A stretch of DNA of 64,000 nt, from the NCBI RefSeq assembly GCF_030053155.1, contig NZ_CP125644.1, positions 186,001-250,000 on the forward strand, in the 5' to 3' direction. The position numbers were made by a program, and so were the translations under genes. Source of the DNA: Rhizobium sp. BT03. Its GTDB lineage: Bacteria; Pseudomonadota; Alphaproteobacteria; Rhizobiales; Rhizobiaceae. Positions 43,610 to 51,744 of this stretch are shown here, piece by piece (within the stretch, counting starts at the first letter, position 1; each line of letters begins with the position of its first letter). The notes beneath the pieces are model-generated. The model did no database searches, was not told the origin of the DNA, and saw only the letters and a program-made list of their open reading frames with translations.

Positions 43610-44962
43610 ATGACACGGAAAATCAGGCTTGGAGCATTTCTTCCCGGTGGCGGACAGCATGTCGCCTCATGGCGCCATCCCGACCAGCCGGCCGACGGCG
43701 CCACCAGTTTCGAGTTTCACAAGCAGCTTGCGCTGACGGCCGAGCGCGGCCTCTTCGACGCCTATTTCCTGGCCGACGGACTGGCTGTCGGTTTTGGCGG
43801 CGCACGCGAAGGCGGCAATGCCCGCGTCGCCGGCTTCGAGCCCGTCACATTGTTCTCGGCACTCGCGCCTCTGACCACCCATCTCGGTTTTATCGCCACC
43901 TCCTCGACCACTTATGAGGAGCCTTATACGACCGCCCGCAAGTTCGCTTCGCTGGATCTGATCTCGGAGGGCCGCGCCGGCTGGAATGTCGTCACAACCA
44001 CCGGCGACCTCACGGCGCAGAACTTCAATCGCGACACGCAGCTTCCGCATGCCGATCGCTATCGCCGCGCCGCCGAGCATGTCGAGGTCGTGCGCAAACT
44101 CTGGGAGAGCTTCGAGGACGACGCGTTCATCCGCGACAAGGAGACCGGCGTGTTCTTCGATCCGGCGAAGCTGCACGATACCGACCATCGCGGCGAGCAT
44201 TTCAGCGTGCGCGGCCCGCTCAACGTCTCACGCTCGCCGCAGGGGCATCCCGTTATCGTGCAGGCCGGGCAGTCCGATGACGGGCGCGGGCTTGCCGCCG
44301 CGACGGCCGAAGTCATCTTCACCGCCCATCAGCACATCGAAACCGCCCAGGAGTTCTACCGGGATATCAAGGCACGCGCCCGCGGCCTCGGCCGCAATCC
44401 CGATCACATCCTGGTCATGCCCGGCGTCTCCGCCTTCGTCGGCAGGACCGAAGCCGAGGCGCGGGAGAAATACGACCGCCTGACTTCGCTCATCGTCGAA
44501 GAGGACGGCATCGGCCTGCTCAACGGCCTGACCGGCGGCACGCTCGACCTGCACGGCTACGACCTCGACGGTCCTCTGCCGCCGGCGCCGCCGACGGAGG
44601 GCATGAAGAGCCGCCAGGCCCTCATCCGCCAGATCGCCGACGAGAACAACTTCACCATCCGCCAGCTCTATCAGTGGATCGCATCGGCGCGCGGCCATTA
44701 CACCATCGTCGGCACGGCCGAGCAGATCGCCGATACGCTGCAGACATGGTTCGAGAACGAAGCGGCCGACGGCTTCAACATTCTGCCGCCCTGGTTGCCG
44801 ACGGCGCTCGACGACTTCGTCGATCTGGTCATCCCGGAACTGCAGCGCCGCGGTCTGTTCCGCACCGCTTATGAAGGCAAGACGCTCCGGGAGAACCTCG
44901 GCCTGCCTTTCCCCGCCAATCGATGGGCTGCCGGACATGCAGCTCTCCAGGCAGCAGAGTGA
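43610..44962 (+). CDS. NtaA/SnaA/DszA-family FMNH2-dependent monooxygenase
   Basis: A 450-residue bacterial-luciferase-like enzyme. The TIM-barrel start IRLGAFLPGGGQHVASWRHP, AERGLFDAYFLADGLAVGF, ISEGRAGWNVVTTTGDL and the FSVRGPLNVSRSPQGHPVIVQAGQSDDGRGLAA block match nitrilotriacetate, dibenzothiophene-sulfone and dimethyl-sulfone-type monooxygenases. It needs reduced flavin from a separate reductase, none of which is encoded nearby. GGAGAGGA lies before the ATG. The following SsuABC-like importer suggests it desulfurises or oxidises an organosulfur compound taken up by that system. Confidence 0.92.
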   Translation: MTRKIRLGAFLPGGGQHVASWRHPDQPADGATSFEFHKQLALTAERGLFDAYFLADGLAVGFGGAREGGNARVAGFEPVTLFSALAPLTTHLGFIATSSTTYEEPYTTARKFASLDLISEGRAGWNVVTTTGDLTAQNFNRDTQLPHADRYRRAAEHVEVVRKLWESFEDDAFIRDKETGVFFDPAKLHDTDHRGEHFSVRGPLNVSRSPQGHPVIVQAGQSDDGRGLAAATAEVIFTAHQHIETAQEFYRDIKARARGLGRNPDHILVMPGVSAFVGRTEAEAREKYDRLTSLIVEEDGIGLLNGLTGGTLDLHGYDLDGPLPPAPPTEGMKSRQALIRQIADENNFTIRQLYQWIASARGHYTIVGTAEQIADTLQTWFENEAADGFNILPPWLPTALDDFVDLVIPELQRRGLFRTAYEGKTLRENLGLPFPANRWAAGHAALQAAE

Positions 44963-44972
44963 GGAGCGACCC

Positions 44973-45827
44973 ATGGCCTATGAAATCAACCAGACTCTCC
45001 CGAGAAGCTTCGGCCGCCTGAAAAGCGGCGAAAGAAGCACGATTTCGATCGTCGCATTTTATCTGCGCGGCGCGCTCGCATCGCTTTTGCCGCGTTACGG
45101 CCTGCTCCTCGCCTTCCTCGCGCTCTGGCAGGTGTCGAGCACCAGGGGCTGGGTCAATCCCGCCGTCTTCCCGCCCTTGAACATGATCCTCTCGGCTCTG
45201 TGGACCAATCTTGCCAATGGCGCGCTGCTCGATGACATCGCCATCAGCTTGCAGCGATCGGGGACCGCCTTCGCCTTTGCAGTCGTGATCGGCATTCCGC
45301 TCGGTCTGTTCATGGGCCAATTTCGTGCAGTGGAGCAGGCGCTCGATCCCATCCTGCAGCTCTTCCGCCAGACCTCGGCGCTGGCGCTCTATCCGGTCTT
45401 CATCCTGCTGCTCGGCCTCGGCGAAACGTCGAAGATCTTCGTGATCTTCTGGGCGACGCTGTTTCCGGTGCTGCTCGCCACGATCGGCGGCGTCAAGGAG
45501 GTAGACAAGAAGCTCATCGAGATGGCGCGGACCTATGGCGCCGGATCGCTGACCGTCTTCCGCCGCATCATCCTGCCGGCCTCCGTCCCCGCGATCTTCG
45601 TCGGTCTGCGCCTCTCGGCGACGACGGCGCTTCTCCTGCTGATCGCCGCCGAGATGATCGGCGCCAACAAGGGCATCGGCTTCCAGGTGATGAACGCCCA
45701 GTACAATTTCCAGATCCCGCTGATGTTTGCCGCGATCCTGCTGCTCGCCTTTCTCGGCCTTGCCGCCAATGCCTTGCTGGTTCTGCTGCAGCGCCGCCTC
45801 TGCCGCTGGTCTCAGCCGAACGCCTGA
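44973..45827 (+). CDS. SsuC/TauC-type ABC transporter permease
   Basis: A 284-residue inner-membrane permease of the nitrate/sulfonate/taurine family. Hydrophobic segments start at about residue 38 (RYGLLLAFLALWQV), and the EAA loop reads VDKKLIEMARTYGAGSLTVFRRIILPASVP near residues 175-205. GTGAGGAGC precedes the ATG at 44973, ten bases after the monooxygenase stop. It pairs with the receptor at 45865 and ATPase at 46858. Confidence 0.92.
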   Translation: MAYEINQTLPRSFGRLKSGERSTISIVAFYLRGALASLLPRYGLLLAFLALWQVSSTRGWVNPAVFPPLNMILSALWTNLANGALLDDIAISLQRSGTAFAFAVVIGIPLGLFMGQFRAVEQALDPILQLFRQTSALALYPVFILLLGLGETSKIFVIFWATLFPVLLATIGGVKEVDKKLIEMARTYGAGSLTVFRRIILPASVPAIFVGLRLSATTALLLLIAAEMIGANKGIGFQVMNAQYNFQIPLMFAAILLLAFLGLAANALLVLLQRRLCRWSQPNA

Positions 45828-45864
45828 CCGCTTTCTCCGATTTCCTCTTCCGAAAGGACACGTC

Positions 45865-46848
45865 ATGACTTTCCATCCCCGCAACCTTCTCCTGCCGGCC
45901 GTGATCGCGCTCGGTCTCGCCACGCCGGCAGCCGCCACCGATACCGTCAAGCTGCGCTATCTCGCGAGCCAGGGCGGCCTTGCCGCCCATGAACTCGCCG
46001 ATGCGCTCGGCTATTTCAAAGACACCGGCATCACGTTTGAAAATGTCGGCTATGCCCAGGGCGGCCCGGCCTCTCTCATCGCGCTCGCATCCGGTGACGT
46101 CGAGATCGGCAGCGCCGCCACGTCAGCTGTTTTGAACTCGATCATCGGCGGCAACGACTTCGTCGCCGCCTATCCGTCGAACGGCATCAATGACGAGGTG
46201 CAGTCGACCTTCTACGTGCTGGAAGACAGCCCGATCAAATCAATCAAGGACATTGCCGGCAAGAGCATCGCCGTCAACACGCTCGGCGCCCATCTCGACT
46301 ATACCATTCGCGAGGCCCTGCACTCCGTCGGCCTGCCGAGCGACTCCGCCAATCAGGTCGTCGTTCCCGGGCCGCAGCTCGAACAGGTGCTGCGCTCCAA
46401 GCAGGTCGATATTGCCGCCTTCGGCTATTGGCAGACGACCTTCGAGGGCGCGGCGCTGAAGAACGGCGGCCTGCGTGCGGTGTTCGACGATACCGACGTG
46501 CTCGGCGACATCGCCGGCGGCTTCGTGGTCCTGCGCCGCGATTTCATTCAACAGCATCCCGAAGCCTCGAAGATCTTCGTCGAGCAGTCGGCCCGCGCCC
46601 TCGACTATGCCCGCGAACATCCCGAGGAAACCAAGCAGATCCTGGCAAAGGCCTTGGCCGAACGCGGCGAGAACCCCGATATCGCGCAATATTTCCGCGG
46701 CTACGGCGTGCGCGCCGGCGGTCTGCCTGTTGAACGCGACATCCAGTTCTGGATCGACGTCCTGGTTCGCGAAGGCAAACTGAAGCAGGGCCAGCTGGCG
46801 GCGAAGGACATCATCTTCGCGGCCGATGCCAAGCCGGCAAGCAACTGA
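45865..46848 (+). CDS. SsuA/TauA-type ABC transporter substrate-binding protein
   Basis: A 327-residue periplasmic receptor of the sulfonate/nitrate group. Signal peptide MTFHPRNLLLPAVIALGLATPAAA, then VKLRYLASQGGLAAHELADALGYFKDTGITFENVGYAQGGPASLIALASGDVEIG, the standard NMT1/SsuA opening with its GDVEIG strand. The ATG at 45865 has GAAAGGA upstream. It is placed between permease and ATPase genes. A sulfonate or sulfone ligand is expected from the adjoining monooxygenase but is not shown directly. Confidence 0.92.
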   Translation: MTFHPRNLLLPAVIALGLATPAAATDTVKLRYLASQGGLAAHELADALGYFKDTGITFENVGYAQGGPASLIALASGDVEIGSAATSAVLNSIIGGNDFVAAYPSNGINDEVQSTFYVLEDSPIKSIKDIAGKSIAVNTLGAHLDYTIREALHSVGLPSDSANQVVVPGPQLEQVLRSKQVDIAAFGYWQTTFEGAALKNGGLRAVFDDTDVLGDIAGGFVVLRRDFIQQHPEASKIFVEQSARALDYAREHPEETKQILAKALAERGENPDIAQYFRGYGVRAGGLPVERDIQFWIDVLVREGKLKQGQLAAKDIIFAADAKPASN

Positions 46849-46857
46849 GGAATTGTG

Positions 46858-47628
46858 ATGAGCCTCGCCCAGGACATTCGCCGCGGAGAGGTGACGATCC
46901 GTCACCTCTCCAAATCCTACAGACTGAACGGCAGTCATCTGCAGGTTCTGAAAGATATCAACCTCCACATCTGCTCCGGCGAAAGCCTCGCGATCGTCGG
47001 CGCCAGCGGTTCGGGCAAGACGACCCTGCTCAGGGTTCTCGCCGGCCTCGAAGAGTCCGATACCGGTGAGGTGCTCGTCGACGGCAAGGCGATCCGCGGC
47101 GTCGGTGCGGAACGTGCCGTCATCTTCCAGGAGCCGCGCCTTCTTCCCTGGCTTGACGTCCTCGGCAACGTCGCCTTCGGGCTGGAAACGAGAGGTCTGA
47201 CCCGCGAGCAGGCGAGGGCGCGTGCGCGTCACTACGTCAAGCTCGTCGGCCTGCAGCAATTCGAGGCGGCCTATCCCCGGCAGCTCTCAGGCGGCATGGC
47301 GCAGCGCGTCGGCATCGCCCGGGCGCTTGCCGTCCAGCCCGAGATCCTGCTGCTCGACGAACCCCTCGGCGCGCTCGATGCAATGACCAAGATCGGCATG
47401 CAGCAGGAGCTTGCGCGGATCTGGCGCGACGAGGACGTGACGACCATTCTCGTCACCCACGATCTCGAAGAGGCGATTTATCTCGCTGACCGGATCCTGA
47501 TCCTGCCGCGGGAAAAGGGAGCCGAACCGCGCCTGATCGATATCGATCTGCCGCGCCCGCGCGACCGCAGCGCACCGGAATTCGTTCGCCATCGCGAAGA
47601 GCTGCTGAACCTGTTCGGGCTGCATTGA
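46858..47628 (+). CDS. SsuB/TauB-type ABC transporter ATP-binding protein
   Basis: A 256-residue ATPase with Walker A GASGSGKTT near residue 50, Q-loop FQEPRLLPWLDV, signature LSGGMAQRVGIARAL, Walker B ILLLDEPLGALDAM and switch LVTHDLEEAIYLADR, the exact style of sulfonate/taurine/nitrate ATPases. GAGGA lies before the ATG; a GTG one codon earlier is possible. It is the last gene of the operon and is followed by a small GAAGGC/GCCTTC hairpin overlapping its stop. Confidence 0.93.
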   Translation: MSLAQDIRRGEVTIRHLSKSYRLNGSHLQVLKDINLHICSGESLAIVGASGSGKTTLLRVLAGLEESDTGEVLVDGKAIRGVGAERAVIFQEPRLLPWLDVLGNVAFGLETRGLTREQARARARHYVKLVGLQQFEAAYPRQLSGGMAQRVGIARALAVQPEILLLDEPLGALDAMTKIGMQQELARIWRDEDVTTILVTHDLEEAIYLADRILILPREKGAEPRLIDIDLPRPRDRSAPEFVRHREELLNLFGLH

Positions 47629-47642
47629 AGGCTGCCGCCTTC
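47627..47642. terminator. Small hairpin at convergent ends of importer operon and vapC
   Basis: GAAGGC-TGCC-GCCTTC overlaps the ATPase stop and lies 8 bases from the vapC stop. No T-run; at most a weak bidirectional end signal. Confidence 0.35.
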
Positions 47643-47649
47643 GCCAAGA

Positions 47650-48072
47650 CTATACGATCCAGGGATCGATGAGTTCGATCCCAAAGCCCTCGAAATCCCT
47701 GGTGTTGCGTGTGGCGAGGCTGAGATCGTGAGCAATCGCGGTCGCCGCGATCAGGCCGTCCATCGACGACAGACCGCGGCCGCTTGGCTTTGCGTGGCCC
47801 ATGAGGTCTCCCCAGGCCAGCGCAACCGGTTCATCCACCGGAATGATGCGGTGCTCGAAGCGTTGGGTCAGGTCCTGGGCAAGCCATTCGGCCAGCGCAT
47901 CGCGTTTCCGCCCCTTGTCCATCAGGGCAACGCCGCGCCGGATCTCGGCGACCGACACGATGCTGACGAAGGCGCGATCCTCGTCGAGCCTGTCCAGCCA
48001 CTGCAAGACGCGCGCATCAGGGCTCGGCTTCGTCACCTCGGACAGGACATTGGTGTCCAGCAGAAGCTTCAC
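47650..48072 (-). CDS. vapC: VapC-type PIN-domain ribonuclease toxin
   Basis: A 140-residue PIN-domain protein with all acidic catalytic positions visible: LLLDTNVLSEV (Asp 6), VSVAEIRRGV (Glu 42), SSMDGLIAATA (Asp 104) and LATRNTRDFEGFG near residue 122. VapC toxins are Mg-dependent endoribonucleases, often cutting tRNA. Its start overlaps the antitoxin stop by 4 bases. It is most like the FitB/plasmid-stability group by its length and SSMDG motif. The module lies between two unrelated operons. Confidence 0.92.
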   Translation of the reverse strand: MKLLLDTNVLSEVTKPSPDARVLQWLDRLDEDRAFVSIVSVAEIRRGVALMDKGRKRDALAEWLAQDLTQRFEHRIIPVDEPVALAWGDLMGHAKPSGRGLSSMDGLIAATAIAHDLSLATRNTRDFEGFGIELIDPWIV

Positions 48073-48335
48073 AGGTCGGGATCACGCGGCTCGTCGCGCT
48101 GCCGCTCAAGATCCAGATCGGCGCCGCGCAGCGGCGATTCCATCAGAAACTCGGCAAGCGTCCCCTTGCGCGCGGTCTTGCGCTGCCATTCCTCCGCAGA
48201 AACGACGATGACGCTCGGTTTGCCGTTTCGTGTGATTGTCTGCGGCGCGGATTGCGCGCGTTCGATCACCTCGGAAAGCTTCGCCTTTGCACTGGCAACA
48301 GTCCAGCTTTCATCGCCTTGCTTTGATAGCCGCAT
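48069..48335 (-). CDS. Phd/YefM-type antitoxin partner of VapC
   Basis: An 88-residue protein with the Phd/YefM DNA-binding fold: WTVASAKAKLSEVIERAQSAPQTITRNGKPSVIVVSAEEW at residues 11-50. The C-terminal acidic/basic tail (LRGADLDLERQRDEPRDPDL) should wrap the toxin. It precedes vapC with a 4-base overlap. Two TGACTAT direct repeats lie 21 bases upstream and are the likely autoregulatory site. Pairing of a PIN toxin with a Phd-type antitoxin is a known mixed arrangement. Confidence 0.88.
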   Translation of the reverse strand: MRLSKQGDESWTVASAKAKLSEVIERAQSAPQTITRNGKPSVIVVSAEEWQRKTARKGTLAEFLMESPLRGADLDLERQRDEPRDPDL

Positions 48336-48355
48336 TGCTCAACTCCTGACCAGAA

Positions 48356-48371
48356 TGACTATCGTGACTAT
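48356..48371. promoter_or_regulatory. Tandem TGACTAT repeat at antitoxin promoter
   Basis: TGACTAT-CG-TGACTAT forms a direct repeat with 9-base period just upstream of the antitoxin gene, overlapping a TATAGT -10-like element on the minus strand. It is a likely binding site for the antitoxin-toxin complex. Confidence 0.45.
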
Positions 48372-48425
48372 ACAGTCGGGACCAAGTGGGTGGCAAGGGG
48401 CGGTAGTAGATCGAATGATTCAACC

Positions 48426-48457
48426 TGCAGGGGGCCGACGACGCTCGGCCCCCTGCA
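48426..48457 (-). terminator. Strong hairpin after ClC gene
   Basis: TGCAGGGGGCCGA pairs perfectly over 13 bases with TCGGCCCCCTGCA around a 6-base loop. It lies 22 bases past the ClC stop on the minus strand. The downstream tract lacks a T-run, so termination may be partial or Rho-assisted. Confidence 0.6.
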
Positions 48458-48479
48458 TTGCGCTAACCGGAGGCGGCCA

Positions 48480-50291
48480 TCAGGCCTTGTTCTTCCCTCC
48501 GGCGGTCAGATAAGGCCGCCGATCCAGTTCCGCCGACCGGTAGGAGCTGCGCAGCCGCAGCAGATCCTTGCGGGCGATCAGGCCGCAGAGTTTGCCGGAA
48601 GCCGGATCGACGATCGGAATACGCCCATCGCCGGTCGACAGCATCAGGTCGGCGATGAAGGCGACGGTATCATCAGGATGCCCGACGGGAACGGAATCGT
48701 CCGCGACGTTTTCGCCGAGCGTCTGGGTGGCCAGCTCCGCCTTCCCCTGCCAGAGCAGGGCATCCGCCCGCGAGACGATGCCCGCCAGCCGGCCTCCCGC
48801 ATCGACCACCGGATAGATCCGATGCGTCTTCTGCTGCGAGGCGAAGAAATCGCAGGCTTCGCCGACCGTCATGGTAACGGGAAGCGTATCGACCTCGCTG
48901 ATCATGATTTCCCTTGCCCGGGAAAGCTCGAACGGATCGACGCCGTATTCGCGGGTGATATGCTGCCCGCGCCGCGCGATCTTCTCGGTGAGGATCGAGC
49001 GGCGCAACAGCAGCACTGTGACGGCATAGGCGACCACCGTTGCGGCGAGCAGGGGAACGAGTGTGCTGACGTCGCCGGTGATCTCCATCGCGAAGAAGGT
49101 GCCGGTGAGCGGCGCGCGCATGGTGCCGCCCATCATCGCCGCCATTCCAAGCAGCGCCCAGAAGCCCGGATCATTGCCCGGCATGACCAGCCCGACCAGC
49201 CATCCGAGGGCGCCGCCGAAGATCAGGAGCGGCGCGAGCACGCCGCCCGAGGTGCCCGACGACAGCGCAAACAACCAGATTACAGTCTTGACAAGCAGGA
49301 TCGACAGGACCGCCGGCGCCAGCAGCCGGTTGTTGAGCAGGCCGTCGATGATGTCGTAGCCGACGCCCATCGCCCTGGGTTCGATCAGGCCGCCGAGGCC
49401 GATGACGAGACCGCCGAGCATCGGCCACCACATCCAGTGGATCGGCAGTGCCTCGAACAGGTCTTCGATCCGGTAGAGCAGCGTCGTCAACAGTCCGGAT
49501 TGCAGCCCCGATAGGATGCCCATCGCCGCACAGGCGAAAATCCCCCACCAAGGCAAATCAACCTGGAAATGGGTCGGGAACAGCGGGCCGACACCGAAGA
49601 GCAGCGGGCGCCAGCAGATCGACACACAGGCGGCAACGGCGACGGGAATGAAGCTGCGCGGCTTCCATTCGAACAGCAGCAGTTCGACCGCCAGCATGAC
49701 CGCGGCGATCGGCGAGCCGAAGATCGCCGTCATGCCTGCGGCGGCACCCGCGACGAGCAGCGTCTTCCGCTCGGCCGCACTCATGTGAAAGAATTGCGCG
49801 AACAGCGATCCGATCGCCCCGCCGGTCATGATGATCGGCCCCTCGGCGCCGAACGGGCCGCCGGTGCCGATCGAGATTGCCGATGACAGCGGCTTCAGCA
49901 CGGCAACCTTCGGCGACATCCGGCTGCCGCCGATCAGAATGGCCTCGATCGCTTCCGGAATGCCGTGGCCGCGGATCTTCTCCGATCCGAAGCGGGCCAT
50001 CAGGCCGATGACCAGCCCGCCGAGCGGCGGCACCAGCACCACCCACAGCGAACGCGGCACGGCGGCGAGAGAAGCGGGCTTGATGCCGATCTCTCCGAAC
50101 CAGACGACATTCGTCACAAGCGAGATCAGGCTGACCAGACACCATGCCGCAAAGGCGCCTGACGTGCCGATGATGACGGCCATTCCGACAAGCAGGAGGA
50201 CCCGCCTGTCTGTGGTGAAATCGCCGGCCTCGCGCCGGGAAAGGCCGCCGGTGAAATCATGCGGCCGGTTGCTGGGTTGATGCTGCGCCAT
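48480..50291 (-). CDS. ClC-family chloride channel/transporter with C-terminal CBS domains
   Basis: A 603-residue membrane protein. The ClC core spans about residues 30-435 with selectivity motifs GHGIPEAIEAI near 110, GGPFGAEGPIIMTGG near 150 (the gating Glu is in GAEGP) and GTSGGVLAPLLIFGG near 345. Residues 455-590 hold two CBS domains (ISEVDTLPVTMTVGEACDFF; SVPVGHPDDTVAFIADLM). It should move chloride, probably in exchange for protons. The ATG at 50291 has AGAGG upstream; an extension to 50336 enters the operator region. It is divergent from a MarR gene, with a perfect palindrome between, implying MarR control. Confidence 0.93.
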   Translation of the reverse strand: MAQHQPSNRPHDFTGGLSRREAGDFTTDRRVLLLVGMAVIIGTSGAFAAWCLVSLISLVTNVVWFGEIGIKPASLAAVPRSLWVVLVPPLGGLVIGLMARFGSEKIRGHGIPEAIEAILIGGSRMSPKVAVLKPLSSAISIGTGGPFGAEGPIIMTGGAIGSLFAQFFHMSAAERKTLLVAGAAAGMTAIFGSPIAAVMLAVELLLFEWKPRSFIPVAVAACVSICWRPLLFGVGPLFPTHFQVDLPWWGIFACAAMGILSGLQSGLLTTLLYRIEDLFEALPIHWMWWPMLGGLVIGLGGLIEPRAMGVGYDIIDGLLNNRLLAPAVLSILLVKTVIWLFALSSGTSGGVLAPLLIFGGALGWLVGLVMPGNDPGFWALLGMAAMMGGTMRAPLTGTFFAMEITGDVSTLVPLLAATVVAYAVTVLLLRRSILTEKIARRGQHITREYGVDPFELSRAREIMISEVDTLPVTMTVGEACDFFASQQKTHRIYPVVDAGGRLAGIVSRADALLWQGKAELATQTLGENVADDSVPVGHPDDTVAFIADLMLSTGDGRIPIVDPASGKLCGLIARKDLLRLRSSYRSAELDRRPYLTAGGKNKA

Positions 50292-50336
50292 GGAAGCCTC
50301 TGCTACGCGGAAATGAGTCTGCTTGAGTGGCGTCAT

Positions 50337-50355
50337 TATATCGTGATACGATATA
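50337..50355. promoter_or_regulatory. Perfect MarR-type palindrome between ClC and marR genes
   Basis: TATATCGT-GAT-ACGATATA is a perfect 8-bp inverted repeat with 3-base spacer (19 bp), the right size for a MarR dimer. It lies 45 bases upstream of the ClC start and 139 upstream of the marR start, and overlaps a TATAAA -10-like stretch on the plus strand. Confidence 0.75.
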
Positions 50356-50360
50356 AATCA

Positions 50361-50498
50361 ATGGACGAAAACACGAAGGCGAAAGTGTCTCGGAAGATGC
50401 CTCACTTGACCGGCCGGCGGCCGCCCGACTATTCGGGATGGCAACAGCGCGCGCAGGATCGCCTCCAGCGAACCAAGCGCAGAGGAGAACAAGTGTGA
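50361..50498 (+). CDS. Possible small upstream ORF coupled to marR
   Basis: A 45-codon frame starting MDENTKAKVSRKMPHLTGR, rich in basic residues, runs from just after the palindrome to a stop that overlaps the marR start as GTGA. The overlap suggests translational coupling. Against it, no ribosome-binding site precedes its ATG, and the operator is only 5 bases away. It may be an untranslated leader instead. I do not recognise a family. Confidence 0.25.
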   Translation: MDENTKAKVSRKMPHLTGRRPPDYSGWQQRAQDRLQRTKRRGEQV

Positions 50499-50932
50499 AG
50501 AAAACCCCGCCGCCGCTGAGGCAGGAGGATTACGAGGCGCTCGCCGACCTCAGGTTCGCGCTTCGCCAGTTCATGGACTTCAGCGCCTCTGCCGCCCAGT
50601 CGGAAGGACTGCCCGTGCAGCAGCATCAGGCGCTGCTGGCGATCAAGGGGCAACGCGGCGGCGAAGCGATGACCATCGGCATGCTGGCCGAGCGGCTGAT
50701 CATCGCGCCGCATACGGCGACCGAGCTCGTCGGGCGGCTGTCGGATGCCGGACTGGTCGAACGCCATGCCGATCCGGCCGACCGGCGCCGCCAGACGCTG
50801 CTCCTGACCGAGAAGGCCGACGAGCTTCTGACGAGGCTGAGCGCGGTCCATCTTTCAGAAATCAGGGTGATGGCGCCGAAACTGATCGAGCTTCTGCTCG
50901 AGCTGCAGAAGACGGCGCCGAAAGCGGAATGA
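50495..50932 (+). CDS. MarR-family transcriptional regulator
   Basis: A 145-residue winged-HTH regulator. Visible are FMDFSASAAQSEGLPVQQHQALLAIKG, the recognition region MTIGMLAERLIIAPHTATELVGRLSDAGLVER, and the wing HADPADRRRQTLLLTEKADELL near residues 85-105. The start is a GTG with AGAGGAGA 6 bases upstream, a strong site; an ATG at 50438 lies in frame but lacks one. It is divergent from the ClC transporter and convergent with the iron importer ATPase. A stress or acid signal linked to chloride transport is possible. Confidence 0.9.
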   Translation: MKKTPPPLRQEDYEALADLRFALRQFMDFSASAAQSEGLPVQQHQALLAIKGQRGGEAMTIGMLAERLIIAPHTATELVGRLSDAGLVERHADPADRRRQTLLLTEKADELLTRLSAVHLSEIRVMAPKLIELLLELQKTAPKAE

Positions 50933-50955
50933 ACGCGGCCGCGTTGCGGCGGCCC

Positions 50956-51744
50956 TCACACAGTCTCGGCGACCAGCGGCTGAATGACGGGCTGACCGCG
51001 CTGATCGCGCAGCACCTCGACCTCCACGCCATAGGTCCGTGCAATGAGCGACGGTGTGACGATCGATTGCGGATGACCGCTCGCCTTCATCCTTCCCTCG
51101 GCGATCACCAGCAGGTTGTCGGCATACTGGCAGGCCAGATTGAGATCGTGCAGCACGACCATCGTCACCCAGCCATTGGCGCGGGTTTCCCGGCGCACCA
51201 GGTCGAGCAGCGCGATCTGATGCTTCAGATCGAGCGCGCTGACGGGCTCGTCCAGCAGCATGACTTTCGGCGCGCGCATCAGCACCTGGGCAAACAGCGC
51301 CATCTGCCGTTGTCCGCCGCTGAGCGACGCGATGTCGCGGCCGGCAAGATGGGCGATGCCGGCCTGCGACAGCCGCGTCATCGCCATGTCGAGCGTTTCG
51401 TCGTCGATATGCAGCGAAAGCCGGCCAAGGCGCCCGAGAACCACCACTTCGAGAACGGTGAGCGCAATATCCGTCGCGGTGTCCTGCGGCATATAGGCGA
51501 AGCTCTCGCGCCACGATTTCAGCGCCCGCGCGCCTGTGCGTCCGGCGGAAAGACTGTCCCCGCCGAGCGCGACCCTGCCTTCGGCGAGCGGCAGGTCGCC
51601 GAAGAGCGCCCGCAGAAGCGTGGTCTTGCCCGTGCCGTTGGGACCGATGACGGCGTGGATCTTGCCGGCCTCCAGGCAGGTATCGACACCGGACACAATT
51701 CTCTGCCCGCCGCGCTCGATGGCGATGTTTTCGAGGCGGATCAT
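50956..51744 (-). CDS. Iron-siderophore-type ABC transporter ATP-binding protein (FecE/FhuC-like)
   Basis: A 262-residue ATPase with Walker A GPNGTGKTT near residue 33, AYMPQDTATDIALTVLEVV, signature LSGGQRQMALFAQVL near 132, Walker B VMLLDEPVSALDLKHQ and switch VVLHDLNLACQYADN. These match FecE/BtuD/FhuC importers for iron chelates or cobalamin. The ATG at 51744 overlaps the permease stop (ATGA). It is the last gene of the iron-box operon, ending 23 bases from the convergent marR gene. Confidence 0.93.
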   Translation of the reverse strand: MIRLENIAIERGGQRIVSGVDTCLEAGKIHAVIGPNGTGKTTLLRALFGDLPLAEGRVALGGDSLSAGRTGARALKSWRESFAYMPQDTATDIALTVLEVVVLGRLGRLSLHIDDETLDMAMTRLSQAGIAHLAGRDIASLSGGQRQMALFAQVLMRAPKVMLLDEPVSALDLKHQIALLDLVRRETRANGWVTMVVLHDLNLACQYADNLLVIAEGRMKASGHPQSIVTPSLIARTYGVEVEVLRDQRGQPVIQPLVAETV

